From NCBI RefSeq assembly GCF_000518665.1, contig NZ_JAEA01000010.1, forward strand, positions 1 through 64,000: DNA of 64,000 bases, read 5' to 3'. Below the pieces are notes generated by a model, which saw nothing but the letters and a program-made list of their open reading frames with translations, did not search any database and was not told the DNA's origin. The position numbers were made by a program, and so were the translations under genes. Shown in pieces: positions 25,606 to 34,832 of the stretch. Within the stretch, counting starts at the first letter, position 1. Each line of letters opens with the position of its first letter. This stretch comes from Microvirga flocculans ATCC BAA-817. Its GTDB lineage: Bacteria; Pseudomonadota; Alphaproteobacteria; Rhizobiales; Beijerinckiaceae.

Positions 25606-27183
25606 TCAGGCTATCGGGTGGTACTGGTAAAGCCAGGTCTCGCTCAGGACTTCGTTCCCGTTGCGCAGGTAGCAGCGCATCTCCACGGGCTCGGTTCCGG
25701 TCACCGTCAAGTCGAACTGGGTGCGCCAGTGGCCGGGCACGTTGTTGGGCACGGCCTCGGTCAGAACGTTCGAGAACTCGCCGCGGGAGGCAGTGAGCAC
25801 GGGCTTGGGGATCACTCCGCTGGGCAGCTTGGTCAGGGGCTGGCCGATGAACTCCACCATGAACTTGCGCACGCCCTTCGGGCGCACGGTTCCGGCCTGC
25901 CCGCCATTGCCGAACCGGGTGGCGATCACCCGGGCCAGCGGGGTCGGATAGGGCTCGTCCGCCGCCCAGTGCATGCGGTAGCGCAGCTCCATCGCCTGGC
26001 CGGCGCGGGCCGGCTCGGCGGGCACCCACATGACCACGATGTTGTCGTGAATCTCGTCGTCGGTCGGGATCTCGACGAGCTGGATGGTGCCGCGGCCCCA
26101 GGCGCCCTGCGGCTCGATCCAGAGGGAGGGGCGGCGGTCGTAATAGACGCCGTCGAGGTAATGGTCGAAGTTCCGGTCGCGCTGGAGCAGGCCGAAACCC
26201 TTGGGGTTCTCGTCCGAGAAGGCCGAGGTGATGATCCGGGGCGGGTTGTTGAGGGGGCGCCAGATATGCTCGCCTGCGCCCGTCCACATGGCGAGCCCGT
26301 CCGAGTCGTGGATTTCCGGGCGCCAGTCGATGGCGGTGGCCTTGGCCTTCTCGGAATACCAGTACATGGAGGTCAGCGGCGCGAGCCCGAGGCGGCTCAC
26401 GTCCTGGCGCATGTAGACCGCGCAGTCGATGTCCATGATGACCGCGGCCGCCCGCTGCATCACGAAGCGATAGGCTCCCGCCACGCTCGGGCCGTCGAGC
26501 AGGGCATAGACCGTGACCGTGTCCGAGCCCGGCTTCGGGGTCTCGAAATAGATGTGGGTGAAGTCGGGAAACTCCTCGTTCTTGCCGAAGACGGCCACAT
26601 CCACGGCGATCCCGCGGGCGGAGAGGCCGTATTGATAGAGTTCGCCGATGGCGCGGAAATAGGACGCGCCAAGGAAGGCCACCCAATCGTTCTTCTTCCA
26701 GTCGAGCTTGCCGGTGCGGGCCTCCTGGAAGCGGAAGCCGGCAAAGCCCGAATTGTCCGGCAGCTTGCGGGCCGGGGAATCCGCGGGCATCTCGAAATAG
26801 GCGTTGTCGTAGACGATCTCGCGGGCCTGGCCGTTCTCGACCACGTTCATGCGCACCGGCTTCTGGAAGAAGCGGCCGAGATGGAAGAAGGTGACCGGGA
26901 ACTCGCTGGGGCCGTTGGCCCAGAGGGCGAGGTCCGTCTTGAACCTGATCTTGCCGTGGGCGTCGTAGTCGATCTGGTAGAGCACCTCCGGCGAGGGGCT
27001 CGGCGGAGCCGCATAGGGCAGGCGCGCCATGTCCTGCGCCCGCTTCTTCAGCGCGTCGAAGGAGAACGGGGAGGGGGCTCCCATCTTCAGGCCCTGCTGC
27101 GCCAGGGCGGAAGCGGAGAAGCCCTGAGCGGCCAGGGCGGCCGTGGCGGTTGCGGTCTGGAGGAACTGGCGACGGTTGATCAT
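25606..27183 (-). CDS. Periplasmic glucan biosynthesis protein, OpgD/OpgG family (copy 2)
   Basis: A 525-residue MdoG-family protein with a twin-arginine signal (NRRQFLQTATATAALAA). It shares the family landmarks with copy 1: FLGASYFRAIGELYQYGLSARG, DGLAMWTGAGEHIWRPLNNP and the C-terminal NEVLSETWLYQY. ATG 27183 (MINRRQFL) is chosen because it puts the RR motif at the N-terminus; the longer frame from 27228 adds only a non-signal stretch. Its 3' end lies 31 bases from the zinc-operon operator. Confidence 0.92.
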   Translation of the reverse strand: MINRRQFLQTATATAALAAQGFSASALAQQGLKMGAPSPFSFDALKKRAQDMARLPYAAPPSPSPEVLYQIDYDAHGKIRFKTDLALWANGPSEFPVTFFHLGRFFQKPVRMNVVENGQAREIVYDNAYFEMPADSPARKLPDNSGFAGFRFQEARTGKLDWKKNDWVAFLGASYFRAIGELYQYGLSARGIAVDVAVFGKNEEFPDFTHIYFETPKPGSDTVTVYALLDGPSVAGAYRFVMQRAAAVIMDIDCAVYMRQDVSRLGLAPLTSMYWYSEKAKATAIDWRPEIHDSDGLAMWTGAGEHIWRPLNNPPRIITSAFSDENPKGFGLLQRDRNFDHYLDGVYYDRRPSLWIEPQGAWGRGTIQLVEIPTDDEIHDNIVVMWVPAEPARAGQAMELRYRMHWAADEPYPTPLARVIATRFGNGGQAGTVRPKGVRKFMVEFIGQPLTKLPSGVIPKPVLTASRGEFSNVLTEAVPNNVPGHWRTQFDLTVTGTEPVEMRCYLRNGNEVLSETWLYQYHPIA

Positions 27184-27338
27184 GGATGAGCGCATGTATC
27201 TGTGAAGGGACGCACCCCTACCGACCAAGGTGGCAGGATTAAGTCCCTCTTAGCCTCTTGAGAAATCTTCGTCAGCGGTCAAAGTAACCCCACACACAGG
27301 CGCTGCAAGAAATAGCGCCGTAAGAGAGGGAGTACGCT

Positions 27339-28307
27339 ATGCATCGTAAAGTCATGCGCCGCCTGATCGGCGCAGCGGCCGCTTTTGCCCTGGCCGGAGC
27401 CAGCATTCCGGCGCAGGCCCAGGATTTCATCAATGTCCTGACCGGCGGCACCTCTGGCGTCTATTATCCTCTCGGCGTCGCTCTCTCCAAGGTTTTCACG
27501 GATAAGGTGCAGGGCTCCCGCCCGTCGGTGCAGGCCACGAAGGCTTCGGTGGAGAACCTCACCCTCCTGCAGCAGGGCAAGGGCGAAATCGGTTTCACCC
27601 TCGGCGACAGCCTGGCCATGGGCTGGGCGGGCGACGAGGAGGCGGGCTTCAAGGGCAAGCTCGACAAGCTGCGCGGCATCACCGCCATCTATCCGAACTA
27701 CATCCAGATCGTCGCGACCCAGGAATCGGGCATCAAGTCGCTGGCCGACCTCAAGGGCAAGCGCCTCTCCGTCGGCGCGCCGAAATCCGGCACCGAGCTC
27801 AATGCCCGGGCGATCCTCCAGGGCGCGGGCCTGGCCTACAAGGATCTCGGCAAGGTCGAGTACCTGCCCTTCGGCGAATCCGTCGAGCTCATGAAGAACC
27901 GCCAGCTCGACGCCACCCTGCAATCGGCCGGCCTCGGCGTGTCCTCCATCCGCGACCTCGCGACCTCGGTGCCGATCGTGGTGGTGGAAATTCCCGCCGA
28001 TGTCGTGGCCAAGGTCGGCACGCCCTACATCAAGGCCACGATCCCGGCCAACACCTACCAGGGCCAGAGCGCTCCCGTGCAGACGGCGGCCGTGGTGAAC
28101 TACCTCGTCACCCATTCCGGCGTGAAGGACGAGACCGTCTACCAGATGACCAAGGCGATCTACGAAAGCCTGCCGGAGCTGGCAGCGGCTCATGCCGCCG
28201 CCAAGGACATCAAGCTCGAGAACGCGCTCTCCGGCATGCCGGTCCCGGTCCATCCCGGCGCGCAGCGCTACTTCGACGAGAAGGGCGTCAAGAAGCAGGG
28301 ATCCTAA
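27339..28307 (+). CDS. TAXI-family TRAP transporter solute receptor (system 2)
   Basis: A 322-residue periplasmic receptor with a Sec signal (about residues 1-27, ending AQA). TAXI hallmarks are NVLTGGTSGVYYPLGVALS near the mature start and KSLADLKGKRLSVGAPKSGT. It differs clearly from the receptor at 773, so the two systems probably have different ligands. The permease gene follows 88 bases later, separated by a hairpin with a T-run. The upstream 155 bases presumably hold the promoter. Confidence 0.93.
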   Translation: MHRKVMRRLIGAAAAFALAGASIPAQAQDFINVLTGGTSGVYYPLGVALSKVFTDKVQGSRPSVQATKASVENLTLLQQGKGEIGFTLGDSLAMGWAGDEEAGFKGKLDKLRGITAIYPNYIQIVATQESGIKSLADLKGKRLSVGAPKSGTELNARAILQGAGLAYKDLGKVEYLPFGESVELMKNRQLDATLQSAGLGVSSIRDLATSVPIVVVEIPADVVAKVGTPYIKATIPANTYQGQSAPVQTAAVVNYLVTHSGVKDETVYQMTKAIYESLPELAAAHAAAKDIKLENALSGMPVPVHPGAQRYFDEKGVKKQGS

Positions 28308-28331
28308 GCAATTCGGGTGATTTACATTCGG

Positions 28332-28361
28332 GCCGGGGCAGGTGAACTGCTCCGGCTTTTT
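28332..28361 (+). terminator. Intercistronic terminator-like hairpin in TRAP operon 2
   Basis: A 10-bp stem GCCGGGGCAG / CTGCTCCGGC (one G-T pair) with a GTGAA loop, followed by TTTTT. It sits between the receptor and permease genes, at the same place as the hairpin in TRAP operon 1, and should reduce read-through into the permease. Confidence 0.75.
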
Positions 28362-28395
28362 CGTGACGAGAAGAAGATCCTCGAGGAGCCGCAGC

Positions 28396-30690
28396 ATGAG
28401 CCAGGGCACGAACACTTCGGAACTTGCGCAAATGGAGGCGCCCTCCGAATCCATCAACCCGGAGCATGGCCTGCCGGAAAGCTTCGGCGAGGGTTTCCTG
28501 GGACGGCTCCTCTTCTGGGTCGCGGTGGCCTTCTCGACCTTCCAGATCATCACGTCCTTCGGCATTCCCCTCGATCAGCCCTTCGTTGCGGGCCTGAGCC
28601 TCACGCACCTTTTCACGGCCGCCATGACGGCCTGGGCCGCATGGCTGGTCGCACTCGCCGTGCGCCGGCGCGGCCTCGCCGACGGCGTTCTCGCATGGCT
28701 CGCCATTGCCGCGGCCTTCGGGCTGGTGCTCTGGTTCGGCGGGAGCCTTCCGAGCCAGGTCGTGCGCGCCCTCCATGTGGGCTTCCTCTGCCTCGTGGCG
28801 GGAGCGATGGTCGCCAACCATCGGGCGGGCTCGTCCGTCACCCGCGCCATCGGCTGGCTCGTCGGCCTCGCGGGGTTCGGCGTGGGGCTCTACCACTGGG
28901 CGCTCTACAACGAACTCGTGATCCGCGCGGGCGAACTCACCACGGCGGATCTTGTCGTCGGGATCGCCGCGCTTGCGATCATCGTCTATCTCGTCTGGCG
29001 CGTCATGGGACCGGCCCTTCCCATCGTCGCCGGCCTCTTCCTGTCCTACTGCCTGTTCGGCCACCTGCTGCCCGCGCCCCTCGACCATCGCGGCTATTCC
29101 CTGGACCAGGTGATCGAACACATGTCCTTCGGCACCGAAGGCATCTACGCCACGCCGACCCTCGTTTCGGCGACCTACATCTTCCTGTTCATCCTCTTCG
29201 GCGCCTTCATGGAGAAGGCGGGCGTCATCGACTTCTTCAACGACATCTCGATGGCGGTGTTCGGCGACAAGCAGGGCGGTCCCGGCAAGGTCTGCGTGGC
29301 GTCCTCCGCCCTCATGGGAACCGTGTCGGGCTCGGGCGTCGCCAACGTGGTGGCGTCGGGGCAGTTCACGATTCCGCTCATGAAGCGCTTCGGCTTCCCT
29401 TCGGCCTTCGCCGGCGGCGTCGAGGCGACGTCGTCCATGGGCGGCCAGATCATGCCGCCGGTCATGGGCGCCGTGGCCTTCATCATGGCCGAGACCATCG
29501 ACGTGCCCTATTCGAAGATCGTTGAGGCTGCGATCATTCCGGCGGTTCTCTATTTCGCGGCCTGCTATCTCGCCGTGCATCTGGAAGCCGGCAAACGCAA
29601 CCTGCGGGGCCTGCCGAAAGCCGAATTGCCGAATGCCTGGAGCGAGCTGAAGAAAAACTGGTTCCTCATCACACCGCTCGGCGTTCTCGTCTACCTGCTC
29701 TTCGCCGGATACACGCCGCTCTTCGCAGGCGCCGTGGGCCTGTCGCTCACCGTCGCGCTGATCCTCGGCACGGCCATCGTGGCCGGGCTCGGCACGCCGG
29801 CCCTGCGCGTCGCGTTCTGGATCGGCCTGGCGCTGGTGTCCGCTTATTCGCTCGCCTCGACCGTGACGCTGGTCGTGCTCGTGGTGGCGGCGCTCTCCCT
29901 GTGGAACGCCTTTACGGGCCGCGGCCGCACCACCCTGAAGGCCTGCGTCGATGCCATGGCGGACGGTGCTCGCCAGGCGCTTCCTGTCGGCTTGGCTTGC
30001 GCCGTCGTCGGCATCGTGATCGGCACCATGACCCTGACGGGCCTCGGCACCATCGTCGGCACATGGATGATCTCCATCGGCAAGGAGAACATCTTCGCGG
30101 CGCTCGTGCTGACCATGATCTTCAGCCTGATCCTGGGCATGGGCATCCCGACCATTCCCAACTACATCATCACCTCGTCGCTCGCGGCGCCGATCCTGCT
30201 GCAGCTCGACGTGCCGCTCATCGTCTCGCACATGTTCGTCTTCTATTTCGGCATCATGGCGGACCTGACCCCGCCGGTGGCGCTCGCGGCTTTCGCGGCG
30301 GCTCCGATGGCCAAGGAATCGGGGCTCAAGATCGGCATCCAGGCGATCAGGATCGCGCTGCCGGGATTCGTGATCCCCTACATGGCGGTCTACGATCCCA
30401 CCCTGATGCTGCAGCCGGTGCCGGGGCTCGAAGGAGCCGCCTACTGGTTCGCGGTGGTCTATATCGTGCTGAAGGCTTCGCTCGCGATGGTGCTCTGGGG
30501 CGTGGCTGCCGTCGGCTTCTTCCTCAGGCCTCTCTCCTGGTGGGAGCGGATCTGGGCGACGCTTGCGGCGGGTTTCCTGGTCGCGGCCATTCCGCTCACC
30601 GATGAGATCGGCTTCGTGCTCTCGATTCTCTTCGTCGGGTTCCATCTCTGGCAATCCCGCAGGGCCGCCAACCTCGCCATCGGCCGATGA
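28396..30690 (+). CDS. TRAP transporter fused permease (4TM/12TM, system 2)
   Basis: A 764-residue fused DctQM-type permease. Family motifs include SSALMGTVSGSGVANVVASG, SSMGGQIMPPVMGAVAF, GMGIPTIPNYIITSS and FGIMADLTPPVALAAFA. ATG 28396 (MSQGTNT) has GAGGAG just upstream, favouring it over 28342. The stop overlaps the start of the DUF1850 gene as ATGA. Confidence 0.93.
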   Translation: MSQGTNTSELAQMEAPSESINPEHGLPESFGEGFLGRLLFWVAVAFSTFQIITSFGIPLDQPFVAGLSLTHLFTAAMTAWAAWLVALAVRRRGLADGVLAWLAIAAAFGLVLWFGGSLPSQVVRALHVGFLCLVAGAMVANHRAGSSVTRAIGWLVGLAGFGVGLYHWALYNELVIRAGELTTADLVVGIAALAIIVYLVWRVMGPALPIVAGLFLSYCLFGHLLPAPLDHRGYSLDQVIEHMSFGTEGIYATPTLVSATYIFLFILFGAFMEKAGVIDFFNDISMAVFGDKQGGPGKVCVASSALMGTVSGSGVANVVASGQFTIPLMKRFGFPSAFAGGVEATSSMGGQIMPPVMGAVAFIMAETIDVPYSKIVEAAIIPAVLYFAACYLAVHLEAGKRNLRGLPKAELPNAWSELKKNWFLITPLGVLVYLLFAGYTPLFAGAVGLSLTVALILGTAIVAGLGTPALRVAFWIGLALVSAYSLASTVTLVVLVVAALSLWNAFTGRGRTTLKACVDAMADGARQALPVGLACAVVGIVIGTMTLTGLGTIVGTWMISIGKENIFAALVLTMIFSLILGMGIPTIPNYIITSSLAAPILLQLDVPLIVSHMFVFYFGIMADLTPPVALAAFAAAPMAKESGLKIGIQAIRIALPGFVIPYMAVYDPTLMLQPVPGLEGAAYWFAVVYIVLKASLAMVLWGVAAVGFFLRPLSWWERIWATLAAGFLVAAIPLTDEIGFVLSILFVGFHLWQSRRAANLAIGR

Positions 30691-31055
30691 TCTGCCTCAT
30701 TGCCGGATCCGTGGCCGCGCCCCTGATGGCGGGCGCGATCACGCTCTCCTGGATGCACTCGGTCGAGAGGATCGCCTGGGAGGAGGACTGGCGCTCTACT
30801 CCGGCGGGCTTGGAGCTCGTCGAGGCGCGGGTGCGCGGCTCGGGGGCCGGCATGGAGCCGCCGCCGGAGGCGAGATTCGTCAATGGCGTCTGGTCGTGGA
30901 AGCCGGATCTGCCGCCCCAGCGCGAGGTGATCCTGCGCCGCTCGGGGGCGACGGCGGATTGGCGGATCTGCGTGTCCGGCCGGTGCCTTCCGATGGAGGC
31001 CTATGTGCCGGCCGGAGCCGATCCGATCGTGATGAAGGTCTGTGAAAAGCCTTAA
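30687..31055 (+). CDS. DUF1850 protein, TRAP-associated
   Basis: A 122-residue DUF1850 protein. It has an N-terminal hydrophobic segment (MICLIAGSVAAPLMAGAI) acting as signal or anchor, then a small beta-rich domain with a cysteine pair in RICVSGRCLP. DUF1850 genes are typically linked to TAXI TRAP permeases. The ATGA overlap with the permease indicates translational coupling. Its molecular role is unknown. Its stop overlaps the stop of the convergent gene by four bases. Confidence 0.88.
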   Translation: MICLIAGSVAAPLMAGAITLSWMHSVERIAWEEDWRSTPAGLELVEARVRGSGAGMEPPPEARFVNGVWSWKPDLPPQREVILRRSGATADWRICVSGRCLPMEAYVPAGADPIVMKVCEKP

Positions 31056-31294
31056 GCCCGTCCGGTCAGGGGCTCGACGGAGACGCAGCGCCGCCAGAGG
31101 TTCACGAGGACATAGAGGGCGAAGAGGCTGAAGAGACCCATCAGGGCATAGCCCACGATGTCGCCGAGTTCGAACAGGCCCGCAATGGCCCAGCCGGCGG
31201 CAATCGCGACGCCGAAGACTTCCGCGCCGACCAGGATCATGATGCTCACGATCGTGATCACGTTGCGCCAGTTGGTGCTTTTCGCCTGAGCCAC
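31052..31294 (-). CDS. Small two-helix membrane protein
   Basis: An 80-residue protein with two predicted membrane helices, ITIVSIMILVGAEVFGVAI and IVGYALMGLFSLFALYVLV, the second followed by a positively charged tail. No family is recognised with certainty, though such proteins are common in Methylobacteriaceae-like genomes. It is transcribed alone, convergent to DUF1850. Confidence 0.7.
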   Translation of the reverse strand: MAQAKSTNWRNVITIVSIMILVGAEVFGVAIAAGWAIAGLFELGDIVGYALMGLFSLFALYVLVNLWRRCVSVEPLTGRA

Positions 31295-31396
31295 TGTCGT
31301 CTCACTCCATTCTTGACGGATGGGACTACCCTAATTGCCCCCTCCGGTGCAAGTTCTGCCCGAATCTCATTCCGTGACGCCTCACATTCAAGAGAC

Positions 31397-32992
31397 ATGC
31401 CAGAGACCCCCGTCTTCTCGACAGCCGCCGTCGCCGCTCCTCACAGCCTCGCCGCCGAGACCGGCCAGACCATTCTTGCGGCCGGAGGCAATGCGGTGGA
31501 GGCCATGGTCGCCATGGCCGCCGCCATCGCGGTCGTCTACCCGCATATGAACGGCCTGGGGGGCGACGGGTTCTGGCTCGTGCGGGAGCCGCGGGGCCGC
31601 ATCCATGCCCTCGACGCCTCGGGACCGGCCGGATCCCTCGCCACCATCCGGCGCTACCGGGACAAGGGCTACGACGCCATCCCGCCGCGTGGGCCTGATG
31701 CTGCTTTGACCGTTGCCGGCGCCGTCGGCGGATGGGCCCTGGCCCTCGAACTCGCCAGGGCGCTCGGCGGGCAGCTTCCCCTCGACCTGCTCTTGAGCGA
31801 CGCCATCCGCTTCGCCAGGGACGGCTATGCCGTCGCCGCCGCCGAGGGACGCAACGCGCTCCTGGAGCAGGAGGCCCTGTTTGCTGCTCCCGGTTTCGCG
31901 CAGGCCTTCCTGGCCGAGGGGAAGCGGCCCGAAGCCGGCTCCTTACGCAAAAGCCTCAGGCTCGCCGATACGCTCGGCCAGCTCGCCCATGCGGGCCTGG
32001 CCGATTTCTACCGCGGCGATGTGGGGCGGGAGATCGCCGCCGACCTGGAGCGGATCGGGAGCCCTGTCAACCGCAAGGATCTCGAGGCCTACCGCGCCCG
32101 CGTGGTGGAGCCCCTGTCCGTTCGCCTCAGGCACTCCACGGTCCACAATCTGCCGCCGCCGAGCCAGGGGCTCGCGAGCCTTCTGATCCTCGGGATTTTC
32201 GAACGGCTGAACGTGACGCGCGCCGAAACCCCGGAGCACCACCACGGGCTGATCGAGGCCGCCAAGCGCGCCTTCGCGATTCGCGACCGGGTCGTGACCG
32301 ATCCGCGCGAGCTCGCCCACAACCCTTCCGACTACCTCACGCCCGCCCGCCTGGAACGGGAGGCGGCCCTGATCGAAGCCCGGCGGGCCGCGCCCTATCC
32401 GCCCCGCTCCGCCGAAGGCGACACGGTCTGGATGGGATGCATCGACAAGGACGGGCTCGCGGTCTCCTACATCCAGTCCGTCTATTGGGCCTTCGGCTCG
32501 GGCTGCGTGCTGCCCGCCACGGGCCTTCACTGGCACAACCGGGGTATGAGCTTCTCCCTCGATCCGAGCAGCCGCAATCCGCTGGAGCCGGGACGAAAGC
32601 CGTTCCATACGCTCACGCCGGGGCTCGCCGTGTTCGATGACGGGCGGGTCCTGTCCTACGGCACCATGGGCGGCGACGGGCAGCCGCAGATCCTGGGTCA
32701 GATCTTCACCCGCTACGCCGATTTCGGCATGAGCCTCGCGGATGCGGTGGATGCCCCGCGCTGGCTCTTCGGCAAGAGCTGGGGCGCGCCGGCGGCGACG
32801 CTGAAGATGGAGGATCGTTTCGATCCCGGCCTGCTGCGGGCGCTCTCCGGCTTCGGCCATCCGGTGGAGGAGACGGGCAAGCCCTATGCGGATGCTTTCG
32901 GCCATGCGGGCATGCTGGTGAAGCATCCGCGCAACGGGCGGGTCGAGGCCGTGCACGATCCCCGTTCCGACGGGGGATCGCTGGGACTTTAG
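31397..32992 (+). CDS. Gamma-glutamyltransferase family protein
   Basis: A 531-residue member of the gamma-glutamyltranspeptidase Ntn-hydrolase family. The start has TAAVAAPHSLAAETGQTILAAGGNAVEA, typical of the large subunit. The candidate autocatalytic threonine is in EGDTVWMGCIDKDG, where classical enzymes have TTHxxV, so the residues after it differ. Later motifs include HNRGMSFSLDP and TMGGDGQPQI. No signal peptide is evident, suggesting a cytoplasmic amidohydrolase or oxamate-type relative rather than periplasmic glutathione hydrolase. ATG 31397 (MPETPVF) is chosen. Confidence 0.86.
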   Translation: MPETPVFSTAAVAAPHSLAAETGQTILAAGGNAVEAMVAMAAAIAVVYPHMNGLGGDGFWLVREPRGRIHALDASGPAGSLATIRRYRDKGYDAIPPRGPDAALTVAGAVGGWALALELARALGGQLPLDLLLSDAIRFARDGYAVAAAEGRNALLEQEALFAAPGFAQAFLAEGKRPEAGSLRKSLRLADTLGQLAHAGLADFYRGDVGREIAADLERIGSPVNRKDLEAYRARVVEPLSVRLRHSTVHNLPPPSQGLASLLILGIFERLNVTRAETPEHHHGLIEAAKRAFAIRDRVVTDPRELAHNPSDYLTPARLEREAALIEARRAAPYPPRSAEGDTVWMGCIDKDGLAVSYIQSVYWAFGSGCVLPATGLHWHNRGMSFSLDPSSRNPLEPGRKPFHTLTPGLAVFDDGRVLSYGTMGGDGQPQILGQIFTRYADFGMSLADAVDAPRWLFGKSWGAPAATLKMEDRFDPGLLRALSGFGHPVEETGKPYADAFGHAGMLVKHPRNGRVEAVHDPRSDGGSLGL

Positions 32993-33044
32993 ACCCGAAT
33001 TCCGGTTGGGCGGCCTAGCCCTTCGAAGCGCGGCGATGGCCGTT

Positions 33045-34055
33045 TTAGCCAGCCCACAGGCCCTGGAGCAGGCTCAGGCCCAGCACCAGAACGAAGGTTG
33101 CCGCCAGGAGCTCGATCCCCGAAATGGCGATGGCGCCCCAGGCGCCGCGCCCGCCCGCGATCCTCAAGGCCGCGGCCTTGAAGAAGACCGCGAGCGCCGC
33201 GATGGCGCCGGTGGTGAGCGCAGTGCCAAGGGCCATGGCGAAGGTCGCCGCGATGCCTGCCGCGAACAGGCCCTGCGACAGGGCGAAGACCAGGACGATG
33301 AGCGCGCCGGAGCAGGGGCGGATGCCCGCGGCGACCGCCACGCCCGCCATGTCGCGCCAGCGGGTCAGGCGGTCGAGCTCCCCCGGCGGGGGCAGGTGGA
33401 CATGGTCGCATCCATCTTCCACGGGCACGGCCGGGTTGCGGGCGAGCGCCAGGACGCCCAGGACCTTGCCTGCCTTGCGCCAGGTGATGGCTGCGCCGAG
33501 CAGGGTCACGGCGAGGAAGCTCGCCAGCTCCACGTTCATGGCGAGCTTGTTCATGGTGGCGGCGGTGGCGCGTAGCGCCAGGTTCACAAGGGACACGATG
33601 GCGATGGCGACCAGGGCCTGCACGAGGGCCGCTGCCAGGCTCAGGGCGAAGCCCTTGCGCAGGGCCTTCTCGTCGGCGACCAGATAGGCCGAGATCACGC
33701 CCTTGCCGTGTCCCGGTCCCGCCGCGTGGAAGACGCCGTAGGCGAAGCCGAGGGCGAGCAGGGAGAGGAAGGCGGAGCCGTCGTCCTTCAGGGCGCGCAC
33801 CCCCGCCTGCAGGCTCGCATAGAAGCCGGACTGGACGGACAGGATCCAGGCGCCGACGCTGCCCGACGGCGTCGCCTCGCGCAGGCCCATGCCGAACGGG
33901 TTGCGCGGCGGCGTGCTCGACGGCCCGAGCCAGAGGCCGATCAGGCCCATGGCGGCAGCCACCACGGCAATGGCGATCAGTGCGATGCCGAGCCGCCGCC
34001 ATGGCGGAATCCGTCCGGCGTTCGGCACGGCGGAGGTGTCGGACATCAGGGACAT
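33045..34055 (-). CDS. NicO-family nickel/cobalt transporter
   Basis: A 336-residue membrane protein of the NicO/RcnA type with about seven hydrophobic segments. The family motif FHAAGPGHGKGVISAYLV and the later GIRPCSGALIVLVFALSQG are visible. A short His-containing loop (DGCDHVHLPPP) lies between membrane segments. ATG 34055 has AGGG ten bases upstream; ATG 34046, overlapping the DUF1007 stop as TGATG, is an equal alternative. It is coupled to the DUF1007 gene. Import or export cannot be told from sequence. Confidence 0.86.
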   Translation of the reverse strand: MSLMSDTSAVPNAGRIPPWRRLGIALIAIAVVAAAMGLIGLWLGPSSTPPRNPFGMGLREATPSGSVGAWILSVQSGFYASLQAGVRALKDDGSAFLSLLALGFAYGVFHAAGPGHGKGVISAYLVADEKALRKGFALSLAAALVQALVAIAIVSLVNLALRATAATMNKLAMNVELASFLAVTLLGAAITWRKAGKVLGVLALARNPAVPVEDGCDHVHLPPPGELDRLTRWRDMAGVAVAAGIRPCSGALIVLVFALSQGLFAAGIAATFAMALGTALTTGAIAALAVFFKAAALRIAGGRGAWGAIAISGIELLAATFVLVLGLSLLQGLWAG

Positions 34056-34708
34056 GCGACAATGGCCCTGTTGGAATATTCGATGCCGAAGCCCGGATTG
34101 GGCTGCCCCTGGATGGCGCCTTCGTCCTGCAGGATCTTCTGCATGGCGGCGTCGAGAGGTTTCGCCTTCGCGACATTGGTCACGCAGCCCTGGGGCGCGT
34201 TGGCGAGGGAAATCGCCGCGTTGCCGTCCTCCAGGCTGAAATAGACGAAGAAGCTCGGATCCTCGATCTCGATGGAGACTGCGCCCGAAGGCGTCACGGG
34301 TGTCTTGAGGGGCAGGAAGAACGACATGGCGACCTGGGTCTTCTCCATGCTCATCCGGGCCTCCCGCGGCGGATCGAAGGCCTGCGGCCTGCCGCGCGCC
34401 TTGAGCACCGTGAAATACTCGAACTCGTTGAGGGAGGCGGCGTTCTCGTCCGCGAGGCCCTGCAGCTCCTCCGGGGTCAGCTTGCCGTCGCCGTTCGCAT
34501 CCAGCCCTTGCGTGACATAGGCCGTATAGGCCTCGTCGAAGGTCCAATGGTGGCGCACCCCCGTCACCAGCCCATCCTGTGCGAAGACGATCTCCGCCTT
34601 GGCCGTGACCCACACATGGGGATGCGCAAGGGCCGGCGAGGCCAGGCCCCAGCCCAAGCCTAGGCTCAAGGCAACCAGGGAGGATTTCAGACCGAAACGA
34701 TGTGCCAT
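34046..34708 (-). CDS. DUF1007 periplasmic protein with EF-hand loop
   Basis: A 220-residue exported protein with a signal peptide ending SPALAHP. DUF1007 proteins accompany NicO transporters and are thought to help metal handling in the periplasm. The mature start HPHVWVTAKAEIVF is the family signature and offers an N-terminal His-x-His. Residues 70-81 form a canonical EF-hand loop (DANGDGKLTPEE), with D70, N72, D74 and E81 in the calcium positions. The gene overlaps the start of the transporter gene. Confidence 0.88.
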   Translation of the reverse strand: MAHRFGLKSSLVALSLGLGWGLASPALAHPHVWVTAKAEIVFAQDGLVTGVRHHWTFDEAYTAYVTQGLDANGDGKLTPEELQGLADENAASLNEFEYFTVLKARGRPQAFDPPREARMSMEKTQVAMSFFLPLKTPVTPSGAVSIEIEDPSFFVYFSLEDGNAAISLANAPQGCVTNVAKAKPLDAAMQKILQDEGAIQGQPNPGFGIEYSNRAIVACP

Positions 34709-34832
34709 GCGATGACCCTGGAGAGGCGACGCTTCCGGCCGAGGGCCGGGAGAGAGCCATATGAGGGTTCTATGGTTAACAGAGGCGAAACGATGGCGCG
34801 GGCGAAAGGCCTCGATTGACGGGCTTTGGAAG

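Noticed and set aside
28288-30654. 788-codon minus-strand open frame
   Set aside because: Shadow of the second TRAP permease with the same low-complexity composition as the antisense frame over the first.
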